From an uncultured Prevotella sp. (GTDB lineage Bacteria; Bacteroidota; Bacteroidia; Bacteroidales; Bacteroidaceae), in assembly GCA_905233245.1 (NCBI GenBank), contig CAJODK010000011.1, forward strand, positions 1-45,652: 45,652 nt of DNA, written 5' to 3'. Below, piece by piece: positions 17,808-26,498 of this stretch. Under the pieces are notes generated by a model. That model was not told where the DNA came from. It saw nothing but the letters and a program-made list of their open reading frames with translations, and did no database searches. The position numbers were made by a program, and so were the translations under genes. Every line of letters begins with the position of its first letter. Within the stretch, counting starts at the first letter, position 1.

Positions 17808-17872
17808 TACGATACGGCTGACGCCTACGATACGCTAGCGCTACGATACGTGGCTAACGCCACTACGATACG
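17808..17872. repeat. TACGATAC interspersed hairpin array, cluster 1
   Basis: TACGATACG occurs at 17808, 17826, 17842 and 17864, separated by short variable segments. Two of these are self-complementary: GTGGCTAACGCCAC (GTGGC-TAAC-GCCAC) and the palindromic CGCTAGCG. Just upstream, AGCCTAC..GTAAGGCT forms an imperfect start of the same pattern. No coding frame is credible here. Confidence 0.8.
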
Positions 17873-17895
17873 CTGACGCTACCGACTCACCCCAG

Positions 17896-17925
17896 CCCCT
17901 CTCTAGCCACTGCGTTAGAGAGGGG
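17896..17925. repeat. Strong hairpin CCCCTCTCTA/TAGAGAGGGG
   Basis: A 10-bp perfect stem (17896-17905 with 17916-17925) around a 10-nt loop, followed by TG-rich rather than T-rich sequence. It may be a decayed terminator or another repeat family. Confidence 0.6.
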
Positions 17926-17955
17926 TGTGTGTGTTGTTATCTTCATCATAAAAAT

Positions 17956-17980
17956 AAAAAAAGAGAGCTGTGGAGCTCTC
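17956..17980 (-). terminator. Rho-independent terminator of tRNA-Arg
   Basis: On the minus strand GAGAGCT-CCAC-AGCTCTC is followed directly by seven T. It lies 11 nt after the tRNA 3' end. Confidence 0.85.
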
Positions 17981-17990
17981 ATGGGGAGGG

Positions 17991-18064
17991 TGATCTGGCG
18001 GGGATTCGAACCCCGGACCCACAGCTTAGAAGGCTGTTGCTCTATCCAGCTGAGCTACCAGACC
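17991..18064 (-). tRNA. tRNA-Arg (anticodon TCT)
   Basis: The 74-nt cloverleaf has acceptor GGTCTGG/CCAGATC (with a G-U pair), D arm GCTCAGCTGGATAGAGC, anticodon stem ACAGC/GCTGT around loop CTTCTAA (TCT), and T loop GGTTCGAATCC. It decodes AGA. The DNA after discriminator A reads CCC, so CCA is not perfectly encoded. It is a single gene, flanked on both sides by TACGATAC hairpin arrays and followed by its own terminator. Confidence 0.96.
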
Positions 18065-18072
18065 GACCTATG

Positions 18073-18181
18073 TAAGATACGCAGGCTATGCCTGCTGCGA
18101 TACGCTGCGCTACGATACGTCCTGCGGACTACGATACGTGCCTGCGGCACTACGATACGGCTCTTTCGAGCCTACGATAAC
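18073..18181. repeat. TACGATAC interspersed hairpin array, cluster 2
   Basis: TACGATAC or close variants begin at 18073, 18096, 18111, 18130, 18151 and 18173. The segments between are different perfect inverted repeats: CAGGC-TAT-GCCTG, GTCC-TGC-GGAC, GTGCC-TGC-GGCAC and GGCTC-TTTC-GAGCC. Because arms differ in sequence while pairing is kept in each, hairpin formation, not the sequence, is what is conserved. It occupies what would be the leader between the tRNA-Arg promoter and the tRNA. Confidence 0.85.
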
Positions 18182-18194
18182 GCTTAAGCGGGTG

Positions 18195-18202
18195 CAAAGG
18201 TA
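18195..18202 (-). promoter_or_regulatory. -7 element of tRNA-Arg transcript
   Basis: The minus strand reads TACCTTTG followed by GCACCCGC, like the other stable-RNA promoters here. The leader to the tRNA would be about 125 nt and would contain the whole second hairpin cluster. No clear -33 TTTG; a heptamer array occupies that position. Confidence 0.6.
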
Positions 18203-18210
18203 CTACTTTT

Positions 18211-18305
18211 AATTCATAATTCATAATGCATAATTCATAATTATTCTTAATTCCACTTTTTTAATACGAAATTATGCATTGTGCATTATGCATTATGAAT
18301 TATGC
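18211..18305. repeat. Paired inverted heptamer arrays
   Basis: The left array (18211-18238) is AATTCAT AATTCAT AATGCAT AATTCAT. The right array (18271-18305) is ATTATGC ATTGTGC ATTATGC ATTATGA ATTATGC, largely its reverse complement, so the two can pair into an arm of about 30 bp with a 30-nt loop. The right array touches the stop codon of the small gene at 18307. Confidence 0.8.
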
Positions 18306-18306
18306 A

Positions 18307-18738
18307 TTAATCCTTCAGCAGGTCATCGATGAAGGCATCGAGTTCCTCAGAGAGATTCTCCATAAAGGGGGTGCCGAGGATGGTGGTCTCGCCGTCATCT
18401 ACGATGTAGAGTTCGGAGATGTACTCGCCGTTCTCATTCTCGAGGACGTAGTTGTAGGGCTTGGCGATGCCGAGAGAGGTGCCGTACTTCTCTATGACGG
18501 GTGCAAAGAGCTGGTGCACCTGATTGTAGAAGGCGTCGGTCTCCATCGGGGCGTCTATCCACTGCTCTACTACGACGCGGGTTATCTCACGGCCGTCGTC
18601 GTCGAATGCCATCACGTCGCCCGTGTCCTGAGAGACACGGACGTGGATGTCGGTTATGGTCTGCGCTTCATCCTCGCTGTAGGGGAATTTCTCAGCTATC
18701 TTGCTGATGAAGCGTACGAGTTGCTTACTTCTTTCCAT
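18307..18738 (-). CDS. Conserved-looking small acidic protein of unknown function
   Basis: The product is 143 residues, soluble, strongly acidic, with no signal peptide or membrane segment. It begins [24 protein letters not shown] and ends with the acidic helix [14 protein letters not shown] do not recognise the family. Its start overlaps the secA 3' end by 14 nt, so it is translationally coupled to secA and probably co-transcribed. A role near protein export is only suggested by position. Codon use and phase look like a genuine gene, and its stop abuts a heptamer array. Confidence 0.8.
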   Translation of the reverse strand: MERSKQLVRFISKIAEKFPYSEDEAQTITDIHVRVSQDTGDVMAFDDDGREITRVVVEQWIDAPMETDAFYNQVHQLFAPVIEKYGTSLGIAKPYNYVLENENGEYISELYIVDDGETTILGTPFMENLSEELDAFIDDLLKD

Positions 18739-21700
18739 GACAGTGTTTGTATTTCTTGCCTGAGCCGCATGGGCATGGGTCGTTAGGACGTGGTTCCTTA
18801 CCCTTGACGATTGGTATGCGTGGCGGCATCTGTGGTGCCGTAGGGTCTATGTAGCCTGGGCGGTTCATGCCGTCCTGCATCTGGCCCGGCATAGGTGGCA
18901 GGGCTGGCGAACCGTCAGCATTGAGCTCCTGCTTGCTGGTCTGGTACTGTGGCTGTGCCTTTGGTCTTGGCATCTCCACGGGTGCCTGCTCGGGCGCCTG
19001 TTCCTTATGTATATGTATGCGCGAGAGCGTAGAGCATACGGAGTCGTTCATCTGATTTATCATGGCATCCCAGAGCTTTACTGACTCGAGCTTGAAGATG
19101 AGCAGCGGGTCTTTCTGTTCGTAGGATGCATTCTGTGATGAGTGACGCAGGTCGTCGAGCTGACGGAGGTTCTCTTTCCAGTTGTCGTCGATGGTATGCA
19201 GGAGCACCATCTTCTGGAATTCCTTCATGATATTCTTGCACTCTTGGTCGTAGCACTCCTTCAGGTCGAAGTTCATGCGGTATATGAGGTGCATATCGGT
19301 GAGCGGAATGAGGATGCGCTCGAAGTTGGCGTTAGGGTCTTCGTATATCTGCTTTACGACTGGCTGTGCCTCTGTGGTGACCTTATCGACGTGCTCCTTG
19401 AAGTGGGTCATCACCTTCTGGAAGGTGTCCTCCTCCAGTTGCTGACGCGGTGTAGAGAGGAACTCGTCCTCTGTGAAGGGCACCTCCATGAAGAATACCT
19501 TGAGGAAGCGCTCCTTGCAGCCCTCGTAGTCGTTGTTGGAGAGGATGGAGAGTACGCGGTCCCAGATGATATTGGTGATGTCCATGCCGATACGCTCTCC
19601 CATGAGGGCGTGGCGACGCTTCTCGTAGATGACGGTACGCTGCTTGTTCATCACGTCATCGTATTCCAAGAGGCGCTTACGGATGCCGAAGTTGTTCTCC
19701 TCGACCTTCTTCTGTGCGCGCTCGATAGACCTGGAAATCATCGGTGCCTCGATGCGCTCGCCCTCCTCGAATCCGAGGCGGTCCATCACCTTGGCGATAC
19801 GCTCCGAACCGAAGAGTCGCATGAGCTTGTCCTCCAGCGAAACGTAGAAGACGGATGAACCCGGGTCACCCTGACGACCGGCACGACCGCGCAACTGACG
19901 GTCCACACGACGGCTCTCGTGGCGCTCCGTACCGATGATGGCGAGACCGCCTGCTGCCTTCACCTCCGGGGTGAGCTTGATATCGGTACCACGACCTGCC
20001 ATATTGGTGGCGATGGTCACGACGCCCTTGCCGTTGATGCTCTTACCTGCCTCTGCCACGATGAGCGACTCCTTGGCATGCTCCTTGGCATTGAGCACCT
20101 GAGCGTTGACGCCATTGCGGCGGAGGATATTGTAGAGGAGTTCGGAAATCTCGACCGAGGTGGTGCCCACAAGCACAGGACGGCCTGCATCGCGCATGGC
20201 GATAACCTCCTCCACGACTGCCTTGTACTTCTCACGGGCGGTCTTATATACGCGGTCGTCCATATCCTTACGGATGACAGGACGATTGGTAGGTATCTCG
20301 ACTACATCGAGCTTGTAGATGTCCCAGAACTCGCCAGCCTCCGTAGATGCCGTACCCGTCATGCCCGCCAGTTTGTGGTACATGCGGAAGTAGTTCTGCA
20401 GGGTGATGGTAGCGTAGGTCTGCGTGGCAGCCTCCACCTTCACGTGCTCCTTAGCCTCCACAGCCTGGTGCAGTCCGTCTGACCAGCGGCGGCCCTCCAT
20501 GATACGGCCTGTCTGCTCATCGACTATCTTTACCTCATTATTTATCACCACATACTCATCGTCGCGGTTGTAGAGCGAGTATGCCTTGAGCAACTGCTGC
20601 AGGGTGTGCACGCGCTCCGACTGCTCTGAGAAGTGGTTTATCATCTCATCCTTCTTCTCCAGGCGCTCCTCGTCAGAGAGGCTCTTGTCAGCCTCGAGTG
20701 CAGAGAGCTGGGAAGTGATATCAGGGATGACGAAGAGTTCCTTGTCGCCTACCTGCTTGGAGAGCCACTCCACGCCCTTGTCGGTGAGGTCAGCACCGTG
20801 CATCTTCTCATCCACGACGAAGAAGAGCGGTTCGATAGCCTCCGGCATGCGGCGGTTGTTGTTCTCCATGTAGTACTCCTCCGTGGTGAGCATACCGCTC
20901 TTGATGCCCTCCTCAGAGAGGAACTTCACCAATGGGGTGTTCTTAGGCAGCGCCTTGTACGAACGATACAGGGCGAGGAAGCCCTCGGAGGTCATGTCCT
21001 TGTCATTAGTCTCCGTACCCTTGGCTATCTTCTGCTTAGCCTCGGCAAGGAGCTGGGTAGCGAGTTTGCGCTGTTCGCCTACTATCTTCTCTACGAGCGG
21101 CTGGTACTCCTCAAACATCTGCACGTCACCCTTAGGCACCGGACCAGATATAATAAGAGGTGTACGGGCATCGTCTATCAATACGGAGTCCACCTCATCG
21201 ACGATGGCGTAGTTGTGCTTGCGCTGCACGAGGTCCTCGGGCTGCATAGCCATATTGTCACGCAGGTAGTCGAAACCGAACTCATTATTGGTACCGAAGG
21301 TGATGTCTGCCTGGTAAGCCTTGCGACGCTCCTCGGAGTTAGGACGGTGCTTGTCGATACAATCTACGGACAGTCCGTGGAACATATACAGCGGACCCAT
21401 CCACTCGGAGTCACGCTTGGCCAGATAGTCATTGACAGTCACGACATGCACGCCGTTACCTGTCAAGGCATTGAGGAACACCGGGCATGTAGCCACCAGC
21501 GTCTTACCCTCACCAGTAGCCATCTCGGCTATCTTACCCTGATGCAGCACCGTACCGCCGAAGAGCTGCACGTCGTAGTGCACCATCTCCCACTTGAGGT
21601 CGTTGCCACCAGCAGTCCAGTGATTGTGATATATAGCCTTGTCACCATCGATGGTGATGAAGTCCTTGGCAGGGTCAGAGGCGAGTTCGCGGTCGAAGTC

Positions 21701-22096
21701 CGTAGCGGTCACGATGGTCTCCTCGTTCTCGGTGAAACGGCGTGCCGTCTCCTTCACGATAGAGAATGCCACGGGATATACCTCATTGAGGGCTTCCTCC
21801 AACTTGTCGAGCACCTCCTGCTCCAGTTTGTCGATGTGATTGAAGATAGGCTCGCGCTCGTCGATGGGCGTCTGCTCTATCTTCGCCTTCAGGTCTGCTA
21901 TCTGGTCCTTGAGGTCCTTTACCGAACCCTGCACATACTGCTGTATCTCCTTGCTCTTGGCACGGAGGTCATCATTGGACAGCGCCTGAATCTCAGGATA
22001 GACAGCCTTTACCTTATCTACCAGTGGTTGTATCTTCTTTATGTCGCGGCTCGACTTATTGCCAAAGAGAGCCGAAAGAATCGAAATAAAACTCAT
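18725..22096 (-). CDS. secA: Preprotein translocase motor ATPase
   Basis: SecA drives Sec-dependent export through SecYEG. At 1123 residues it is the long Bacteroidota form. Seen in order: Walker [10 protein letters not shown] near residue 193, helicase motif II region [16 protein letters not shown] near 300, [13 protein letters not shown] near 680, [14 protein letters not shown] about 730, and a C-terminal zinc-binding tail [14 protein letters not shown] that binds SecB or lipids in relatives. A Pro/Gln-rich linker precedes the tail. It has its own promoter and is divergent from clpP. Confidence 0.97.
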   Translation of the reverse strand: MSFISILSALFGNKSSRDIKKIQPLVDKVKAVYPEIQALSNDDLRAKSKEIQQYVQGSVKDLKDQIADLKAKIEQTPIDEREPIFNHIDKLEQEVLDKLEEALNEVYPVAFSIVKETARRFTENEETIVTATDFDRELASDPAKDFITIDGDKAIYHNHWTAGGNDLKWEMVHYDVQLFGGTVLHQGKIAEMATGEGKTLVATCPVFLNALTGNGVHVVTVNDYLAKRDSEWMGPLYMFHGLSVDCIDKHRPNSEERRKAYQADITFGTNNEFGFDYLRDNMAMQPEDLVQRKHNYAIVDEVDSVLIDDARTPLIISGPVPKGDVQMFEEYQPLVEKIVGEQRKLATQLLAEAKQKIAKGTETNDKDMTSEGFLALYRSYKALPKNTPLVKFLSEEGIKSGMLTTEEYYMENNNRRMPEAIEPLFFVVDEKMHGADLTDKGVEWLSKQVGDKELFVIPDITSQLSALEADKSLSDEERLEKKDEMINHFSEQSERVHTLQQLLKAYSLYNRDDEYVVINNEVKIVDEQTGRIMEGRRWSDGLHQAVEAKEHVKVEAATQTYATITLQNYFRMYHKLAGMTGTASTEAGEFWDIYKLDVVEIPTNRPVIRKDMDDRVYKTAREKYKAVVEEVIAMRDAGRPVLVGTTSVEISELLYNILRRNGVNAQVLNAKEHAKESLIVAEAGKSINGKGVVTIATNMAGRGTDIKLTPEVKAAGGLAIIGTERHESRRVDRQLRGRAGRQGDPGSSVFYVSLEDKLMRLFGSERIAKVMDRLGFEEGERIEAPMISRSIERAQKKVEENNFGIRKRLLEYDDVMNKQRTVIYEKRRHALMGERIGMDITNIIWDRVLSILSNNDYEGCKERFLKVFFMEVPFTEDEFLSTPRQQLEEDTFQKVMTHFKEHVDKVTTEAQPVVKQIYEDPNANFERILIPLTDMHLIYRMNFDLKECYDQECKNIMKEFQKMVLLHTIDDNWKENLRQLDDLRHSSQNASYEQKDPLLIFKLESVKLWDAMINQMNDSVCSTLSRIHIHKEQAPEQAPVEMPRPKAQPQYQTSKQELNADGSPALPPMPGQMQDGMNRPGYIDPTAPQMPPRIPIVKGKEPRPNDPCPCGSGKKYKHCHGKK

Positions 22097-22097
22097 T

Positions 22098-22132
22098 ATA
22101 CTCTATACTTTATACTCTATACATTATTCTAT
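22098..22132. repeat. Heptamer array in the secA leader
   Basis: ATACTCT ATACTTT ATACTCT ATACATT ATTCTAT, period 7, begins 2 nt before the secA start codon on the minus strand. Any ribosome binding site of secA would lie inside the array; none is obvious. Confidence 0.8.
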
Positions 22133-22150
22133 AAAACTCGAATGAAGTTG

Positions 22151-22182
22151 CAAAGTTACGAAAAAATATCGTCATACGCAAA
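22151..22182 (-). promoter_or_regulatory. Promoter of secA
   Basis: The minus strand has TTTG (22182-22179), 20 nt, TAACTTTG (22158-22151), a full consensus. The leader of about 50 nt contains the ATACTCT heptamer array. Confidence 0.75.
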
Positions 22183-22231
22183 CGGCTCCTATTTTTTTTA
22201 ATTCGTACAGTAGCAAAAAAAACTTAAAAAG

Positions 22232-22263
22232 TTTGTGGGATATAATTTTTTTTCTTAACTTTG
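22232..22263 (+). promoter_or_regulatory. Promoter of clpP-clpX-recQ
   Basis: TTTG at 22232-22235, 20 nt, TAACTTTG at 22256-22263 is a full consensus. It lies about 50 nt before ATG 22318. The secA promoter lies back to back on the other strand. Confidence 0.75.
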
Positions 22264-22317
22264 TTTGCTGAAATCGATAACCTTCGGTACAAAAAACAGA
22301 AAACAAAAACAAAAACT

Positions 22318-23004
22318 ATGAATATTACAAGCGATTTTAGAAAGTTTGCTACCAGCAAGGTGGGCATGAACGGTATGGTACTGGACGGCGTAATGGCAGC
22401 ACAGAATCAGTATCTGAACCCATACATCCTGGAGGAGCGTCAGCTGAACGTGACACAGATGGATGTATTCTCCCGACTGATGATGGAGCGCATCATATTC
22501 CTCGGAACAGAGATTAACGACTATACCTCCAACACCATACAGGCGCAGTTGCTCTATCTGGACTCTGCCGACCCAGGCAAGGACATCTCTATCTACATCA
22601 ACTCCCCCGGCGGCAGCGTAACGGCTGGTCTGGGTATCTACGACACGATGCAGTTTGTGGCAAGCGATGTATCTACCATCTGCACCGGCATGGCAGCATC
22701 CATGGGTGCGGTACTGCTGGTGGCAGGCAAGGAAGGCAAGCGACAGGCACTACCCCACTCTCGCGTGATGATACACCAACCTCTGGGCGGCGTGCAGGGT
22801 CAGGCAAGCGACATCGAAATAGAGGCTAAGGAGATACAGAAGTTTAAGAAGGAACTATATACCATCATCAGCAATCACTCACACACTCCGTACGACAAGG
22901 TGTGGGCAGACTCTGACCGCAACTACTGGATGACGGCTGAGGAGGCTAAGGAATATGGTATGATAGACCTGGTACTTTCAAGGAAAATAGATGGCAAAGA
23001 ATAA
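22318..23004 (+). CDS. clpP: ATP-dependent Clp protease proteolytic subunit
   Basis: The 228-residue serine protease assembles as a tetradecamer with ClpX or ClpA. Catalytic Ser is in GMAASMG near residue 125 and His in MIHQPLGG near residue 150. The oxyanion motif [10 protein letters not shown] lies near 98, and the conserved family segment [19 protein letters not shown] near 37. ATG 22318 ([14 protein letters not shown]) matches the family start; the frame is open upstream but crosses the promoter region. It overlaps clpX by 14 nt. Confidence 0.96.
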   Translation: MNITSDFRKFATSKVGMNGMVLDGVMAAQNQYLNPYILEERQLNVTQMDVFSRLMMERIIFLGTEINDYTSNTIQAQLLYLDSADPGKDISIYINSPGGSVTAGLGIYDTMQFVASDVSTICTGMAASMGAVLLVAGKEGKRQALPHSRVMIHQPLGGVQGQASDIEIEAKEIQKFKKELYTIISNHSHTPYDKVWADSDRNYWMTAEEAKEYGMIDLVLSRKIDGKE

Positions 23005-24265
23005 AGAACAAAGATGTAGTTTCTGTGGCAGAGGTGCTGACGAGGTGGCTCTGCTGGTGACTGGTATGAGCGGATTTATCTGCGACCAGTGCATTCAGCA
23101 GGCGTATGAAATAGTTAATGCGAACCTTAACCTTAACCCTAACGCTAACCATAACGATACCCCTCGCTCCAGCTCTGCTGGCTCGCAAGGCGAGAACCCT
23201 AACGGAAACGATAACGCTAACAAGAAGCTACCGAAGCCACAGGAGATAAAGGAGTATCTGGATGAGTACATCATAGGTCAGGACGATGCCAAGAAACACC
23301 TGGCTGTGGCAGTATATAACCATTACAAGCGACTGGCACAGAAGGAGGAGAGCGACGACGTAGAGATAGAAAAGAGCAACATCATCATGGTGGGCTCTAC
23401 CGGTACCGGCAAGACGCTGATGGCACGCACGATAGCAAAGATGCTGGAGGTGCCGTTCACCATCGTGGATGCCACGGTGCTGACAGAGGCAGGCTACGTG
23501 GGCGAGGATGTGGAGAGCATACTGACCAGACTACTGCAGGTGGCTGACTACAACGTGGAGGCTGCCGAGAGAGGCATAGTATTCATCGACGAGATAGACA
23601 AGATAGCACGCAAGAGCGACAACCCAAGCATCACGCGTGACGTGAGCGGAGAGGGAGTGCAGCAGGGATTGCTGAAACTGCTGGAGGGCACTATCGTCAA
23701 CGTACCACCAAAGGGCGGCAGAAAGCACCCTGACCAGGAGTACATACACGTGGACACAAGGAACATACTGTTTATCTGCGGCGGTGCCTTCGACGGCATA
23801 GAGCGCAAGATAGCACAGCGCATGAACACCCACACGATAGGCTACAACAGCGTGCAGAACCTGATGCGCATAGACAAGAAGGATATAATAAAGTATGTGG
23901 CACCGCAGGATCTGAAATCATTCGGACTGATACCAGAGATAATAGGCCGTATGCCAGTGCTGACACACCTCAACCCTCTGGATCACGATGCTCTGCGACG
24001 CATACTGGTGGAACCCAAGAACAGTATCATCAAGCAGTATATCAAACTCTTCAAGATGGACAACATCGAACTGACGTTCACCACCGAGGCCCTGGACTAC
24101 ATCGTGGAGAAAGCGATAGAGTACAAACTGGGAGCACGAGGCCTGAGGTCGATAGTGGAGAAGGTGATGACGGACACCATGTTTGAGGCACCTTCAAAGA
24201 ATATCTCACGACTGGAAGTGACGAAGGAGTTTGCAGAAGAGCAACTGAAGAAGGATGAAGGGTGA
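22991..24265 (+). CDS. clpX: ATP-dependent Clp protease ATP-binding subunit
   Basis: A 424-residue AAA+ unfoldase for ClpP. An N-terminal zinc-binding domain has CSFCGRG and CDQCIQQ (residues 9-37). Walker A GSTGTGKT lies near residue 135, Walker [11 protein letters not shown] near 198, and a C-terminal small domain follows. The linker between zinc finger and AAA+ core is replaced by Asn-x-Asn-x runs ([22 protein letters not shown]) encoded by hexamer arrays around two abutting hairpins. The start overlaps clpP, giving translational coupling. Confidence 0.96.
   Translation: MAKNKEQRCSFCGRGADEVALLVTGMSGFICDQCIQQAYEIVNANLNLNPNANHNDTPRSSSAGSQGENPNGNDNANKKLPKPQEIKEYLDEYIIGQDDAKKHLAVAVYNHYKRLAQKEESDDVEIEKSNIIMVGSTGTGKTLMARTIAKMLEVPFTIVDATVLTEAGYVGEDVESILTRLLQVADYNVEAAERGIVFIDEIDKIARKSDNPSITRDVSGEGVQQGLLKLLEGTIVNVPPKGGRKHPDQEYIHVDTRNILFICGGAFDGIERKIAQRMNTHTIGYNSVQNLMRIDKKDIIKYVAPQDLKSFGLIPEIIGRMPVLTHLNPLDHDALRRILVEPKNSIIKQYIKLFKMDNIELTFTTEALDYIVEKAIEYKLGARGLRSIVEKVMTDTMFEAPSKNISRLEVTKEFAEEQLKKDEG
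23124..23219. repeat. Hexamer arrays and paired hairpins in the clpX linker
   Basis: Six hexamers ACCTTA ACCTTA ACCCTA ACGCTA ACCATA ACGATA (23124-23159) and four more, ACCCTA ACGGAA ACGATA ACGCTA (23196-23219), flank two abutting hairpins with 3-nt loops, CCAGC-TCT-GCTGG (23169-23181) and CTCGC-AAG-GCGAG (23182-23194). All is in frame. Confidence 0.85.
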
Positions 24266-24281
24266 TGGATGATGGATGATG
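24254..24281. repeat. Heptamer array across the clpX-recQ junction
   Basis: GATGAAG GGTGATG GATGATG GATGATG, period 7, contains the clpX TGA stop and both candidate recQ ATG codons (24276 and 24279). Confidence 0.75.
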
Positions 24282-26450
24282 GAAAACCTAGATCTACATA
24301 AGGAATTAAAGAAGTATTTCGGTTTCGACCAATTCAAGGAGAACCAAGAAGCCGTGATACGCAGTCTGCTGGCAGGTAAGGACTGCTTCGTGCTGATGCC
24401 GACAGGTGGCGGCAAGTCGCTGTGCTACCAGTTGCCGTCACTCGTCATGGACGGTACGGCGGTAGTCATCTCACCTCTGATAGCCCTGATGAAGAATCAG
24501 GTGGATGTCATCAATGGTATCAGCGAGCACGACGGTGTGGCACACTGCCTCAACTCCACCATGAACCGCGCTGCCGTAGAGCAGGTGAAGAGCGACGTCA
24601 GGGCAGGCATCACACGACTGCTGTACATGGCACCCGAATCGCTGACGAAGGATGAGTACGTGCAATTCCTGAAGGAGGTGAAGGTGTCATTCTACGCCGT
24701 GGATGAGGCGCACTGTATCTCGGAGTGGGGACACGACTTCCGCCCTGAGTATCGCAGGATACGCCCGCTGATAGAGAATATCGGCATGGCACCCATCATA
24801 GCACTTACGGCAACGGCAACAGAGAAGGTGCGCTCGGACATCAAGAAGAATCTGGGCATCATGGAGGCACAGGATTTCCTGAGTTCGTTTAACCGTCCCA
24901 GCCTCTACTACGAAGTGAGAAAAAAGGAAGCAACGGTAGATAAGGATATCATACGCTTCATAAAACAGAATCCAGGTAAGAGCGGCATCGTATATTGTCT
25001 GTCACGAAAGAAGGTGGAGGAACTGGCAGAGATGCTCAAGACCAACGACATCAAGGCAGAGGCATACCACGCCGGACTGGACAATCAGGTAAGAAACGAG
25101 ACGCAGGATGCCTTCCTCAATGAGCGCATCGACGTGATAGTGGCTACGATAGCCTTCGGAATGGGTATCGACAAGCCCGACGTGAGGTTTGTGATACACT
25201 ACGACATACCAAAATCGCTGGAGGGATACTACCAAGAGACCGGACGTGCCGGCAGAGACGGCGGAGAGGGAAAGTGCATAGCATTCTATTCGTACAAGGA
25301 CCTGCAGAAACTGGAGAAATTCATGGACTCCAAGCAGGTCATAGAACAGGAGATAGGCAGGCATCTGCTGCAAGAGACAGCGGCATACGCTGAGTCATCA
25401 ATATGTCGCAGAAAACTCCTGCTCAACTACTTCGGAGAGACATACGACAAGGACAACTGCGGCAACTGCGACAACTGCCTGCACCCCAAACAGAAAATAG
25501 AGGCCAAGAAGGAACTGATGTGCGCGCTGCGCTCAATACTGGTTCTTAATGAGTCATACCACACTCCTTACGTAATAGACTTTATCAAGGGCAGAAAAAC
25601 TGACGAGATAGAGGCAAACAAGCACAGCATACTGGAGGAATTCGGATGCGGAGAGGGAATGTCAGACAAGAACTGGAACCCCGTCATCAGGCAGGGTATC
25701 ATCAATGGATACATCAAGAAGGATATCGACTCCTACGGCAACCTGAAGGTGACGGCAGCAGGCAGAAAATGGATGAAGCAGCCAACGGAATTCTACATCA
25801 CCGAGGACAATAACTACAGCGACTCTGTGAGCGAAGCATTCAGTGGCAATACGAGTCCGTTGGACCCTACCCTGTATGCTCTGCTGAAAGACCTGCGCCG
25901 CAAGGAAGCACAGAAGCATGGTGTGCAGCCGTATATTGTCTTTATGGAGAACTCGCTGGAGCAGATGGCTACCATGTACCCCAAGAACCTCGAAGAACTG
26001 CAGAACATACAGGGCGTGGGACAGGGTAAGGCGAAGCGCTACGGACAACCATTCTGCGATCTGATAGTGAAATACTGCCAGGAGAACGAGATAGAGCGCC
26101 CTGAAGATATCCGCGTAAGAACGGTGGCCAAGAACTCTATGCAGAAACTGAAGATAGTACAGTGCATAGACAGGAAGATGCCACTCGAAGACGTTTGTAA
26201 GTCGCTGGGTATCAAAATGGAAGACCTGCTGGAGGAAATGGAAGCCATAGTATATAGCGGCACACGACTCAATCTGGACTATTACATCGAGGATGTGATG
26301 GACGAAGAGCAGATAGACGATATCTACGACTACTTTGCAGAAGCAGAGACTGACGCCCTCAAGGAGGCCTACAAGGAATTTGGAGGCGACTACCGCGATG
26401 AGGACATCAGACTCATAAGGCTGAAATACATATCGGAGAATGCCAATTGA
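24276..26450 (+). CDS. recQ: ATP-dependent DNA helicase RecQ
   Basis: A 3'-5' DNA helicase in recombination and fork repair, 724 residues. Walker A PTGGGKSLCYQLP near residue 43, DEAH box DEAHCISEWGHDFRP near 141 and QETGRAGRDG near 325 mark the core. The RQC zinc site is visible in SSICRRKL and NCGNCDNCL near 378-404, with a winged-helix region next and an HRDC domain near 525-600. An extra acidic C-terminal tail follows. The start is ambiguous between two ATGs 3 nt apart within a heptamer array. It is third in the clpP-clpX-recQ run and ends in its own terminator. Confidence 0.95.
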   Translation: MMENLDLHKELKKYFGFDQFKENQEAVIRSLLAGKDCFVLMPTGGGKSLCYQLPSLVMDGTAVVISPLIALMKNQVDVINGISEHDGVAHCLNSTMNRAAVEQVKSDVRAGITRLLYMAPESLTKDEYVQFLKEVKVSFYAVDEAHCISEWGHDFRPEYRRIRPLIENIGMAPIIALTATATEKVRSDIKKNLGIMEAQDFLSSFNRPSLYYEVRKKEATVDKDIIRFIKQNPGKSGIVYCLSRKKVEELAEMLKTNDIKAEAYHAGLDNQVRNETQDAFLNERIDVIVATIAFGMGIDKPDVRFVIHYDIPKSLEGYYQETGRAGRDGGEGKCIAFYSYKDLQKLEKFMDSKQVIEQEIGRHLLQETAAYAESSICRRKLLLNYFGETYDKDNCGNCDNCLHPKQKIEAKKELMCALRSILVLNESYHTPYVIDFIKGRKTDEIEANKHSILEEFGCGEGMSDKNWNPVIRQGIINGYIKKDIDSYGNLKVTAAGRKWMKQPTEFYITEDNNYSDSVSEAFSGNTSPLDPTLYALLKDLRRKEAQKHGVQPYIVFMENSLEQMATMYPKNLEELQNIQGVGQGKAKRYGQPFCDLIVKYCQENEIERPEDIRVRTVAKNSMQKLKIVQCIDRKMPLEDVCKSLGIKMEDLLEEMEAIVYSGTRLNLDYYIEDVMDEEQIDDIYDYFAEAETDALKEAYKEFGGDYRDEDIRLIRLKYISENAN

Positions 26451-26466
26451 CATTCTCCGATTTTCT
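26432..26466 (+). terminator. Terminator overlapping the recQ stop codon
   Basis: ATCGGAGAATG (26432-26442) pairs with CATTCTCCGAT (26451-26461), an 11-bp stem with an 8-nt loop, followed by a T-rich tail TTTTCTT. The recQ TGA lies in the loop. Confidence 0.8.
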
Positions 26467-26498
26467 TACCTCTTACCTCTTACCTCTTACCTCTTACT
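26464..26498. repeat. Heptamer array between convergent recQ and GH43 genes
   Basis: TCTTACC repeated four times and a fifth unit TCTTACT, exact period 7. It runs from the recQ terminator tail to the GH43 stop codon. Confidence 0.85.

Noticed and set aside
17896..17925. Intrinsic terminator of the antiporter
   Set aside because: The hairpin is strong but lies 700 bp downstream and is followed by TG repeats rather than a T-run.
17808..18181. A CRISPR-like array of TACGATAC repeats
   Set aside because: Units are 8-9 bp and spacers 5-14 bp, far too short, spacers are self-complementary, and no cas gene is present.
20633..22201. A long open frame of over 500 codons on the strand opposite secA
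   Set aside because: It is fully antisense to a clear SecA gene, has no recognisable domain, and reads as a mirror of the codon bias of the real gene.
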